Origin: Corticium candelabrum
Taxonomy: Eukaryota; Porifera; Homoscleromorpha; Homosclerophorida; Plakinidae
Direction: 5' to 3'
Length of the DNA: 64,000 nt
NCBI RefSeq assembly: GCF_963422355.1
Contig: NC_085093.1
Span: 1,880,551 to 1,944,550 of the forward strand
In this document: piece after piece, positions 63,567 to 64,000 of the stretch
Layout of the letters: each line of letters starts with the position of its first letter
Position numbering within the stretch: the first letter of the stretch is position 1
Position numbers and translations under genes: made by a program
The notes under the pieces: model-generated
What the model saw: the letters and a program-made list of their open reading frames with translations, nothing else
What the model was told of the DNA's origin: nothing
Database searches by the model: none

Positions 63567-64000
63567 AGGTAAGTGAACGTAGAGAGAGCAATACTCGCTG
63601 GTATATTGTGCGTGTGTTGTTGTAATTTTACGTTTGTAGCGCACGCTGTCACTTCCTTACAATGTGATGATGTCACAGGCTGTCAGAGCCTGCGGGCTGC
63701 TTGGGCTATGGCCCCACCACTTTTGAAAAATGGTTGACAAATAAGTTGGTGATTCGCGGTAACTTTCGTTTCTGGTATAGTCAATTAATTAGACAAGTAA
63801 TATATTAGCAATTACTTGTTTGCTGTGTATCAGCGTATACGTAGGTAGGCTAGCAATATAACATTATATCCTATATAGAAAAACGTTTAGGAATTCGGAA
63901 GTCAGTCCGTGTACGTCCGTGACGTGCGCACGTGTACGTCAACGCCTTTAGCGTGCGCTATATTCCACCACCCATACATACAGTATGTGCGTACAGTACG
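63567..64000. other. Downstream of aquaporin; no gene seen
   Basis: It may include a SINE body (TGTCAGAGCCTGCGGGCTGCTTGG, about 63678-63701). The final 100 bp are rich in ACGT/GTACGTC motifs. No coding sequence. Confidence 0.35.

Overview
This is eukaryotic DNA from an intron-bearing, repeat-rich genome, most likely an early-branching marine invertebrate. A sponge-like animal is my best guess, at low confidence. The reasons are animal-type membrane genes split by GT-AG introns (synaptogyrin-like, aquaporin-8-like), short exons, many Ty3/gypsy, Harbinger, tnp2-like and LINE elements, many inverted-repeat elements, and long GT/CA microsatellites. There are no operons, no bacterial features and no CRISPR array.

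Layout. 1-2140: 3' half of a decayed gypsy element (family A) ending in a 156-bp LTR, inserted into a ~1.15-kb repeat (R1) that recurs at 16.4-17.6 kb. 3.4-5.7 kb: hairpin and tandem repeats. 5.7-11.6 kb: gypsy family B debris with a full-length two-gene PIF/Harbinger transposon (5888-9495, TTA target duplications) inside it. 11.7-15.6 kb: two synaptogyrin-like genes on the minus strand, one broken and one intact. 16-19.4 kb: MITEs and repeats. 19.4-26.2 kb: a dead family B gypsy split by an intact 4484-bp gypsy (family C; identical 130-bp LTRs, perfect 5-bp target duplication, one 1377-aa gag-pol ORF). 26.8-34 kb: a second intact synaptogyrin-like gene whose intron 2 is swollen by a LINE and a large inverted-repeat element. 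35.7-40.1 kb: an unclassified transposon-type gene, broken by a MITE and abutted by a foldback element. 40.2-47.5 kb: a divergent pair, a BEN-domain gene (minus) and a tnp2-like transposase gene (plus). 48.4-50.7 kb: third intact synaptogyrin-like gene. 53-58.7 kb: degenerate gypsy family D on the minus strand with both LTRs. 59.9-63.3 kb: a four-exon aquaporin-8-like gene (plus). 63.5 kb: a tRNA-Leu-like SINE or pseudogene.

Biology. The host genes are integral membrane proteins: tetraspan MARVEL-type vesicle proteins amplified by segmental duplication, and one water/solute channel. Most other content is layered transposable elements, and several insertions can be dated relative to each other because an empty paralogous site lies in the same window. 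The strongest observations are the four-copy synaptogyrin array with its structurally diverged duplications, the young nested gypsy, the Harbinger-in-gypsy nest with an odd LTR junction, and the head-to-head BEN/tnp2-like pair. Exon coordinates for the synaptogyrin and aquaporin genes were read by hand from splice sites and phase. Those for the BEN, tnp2-like and 35.7-kb genes are approximate.
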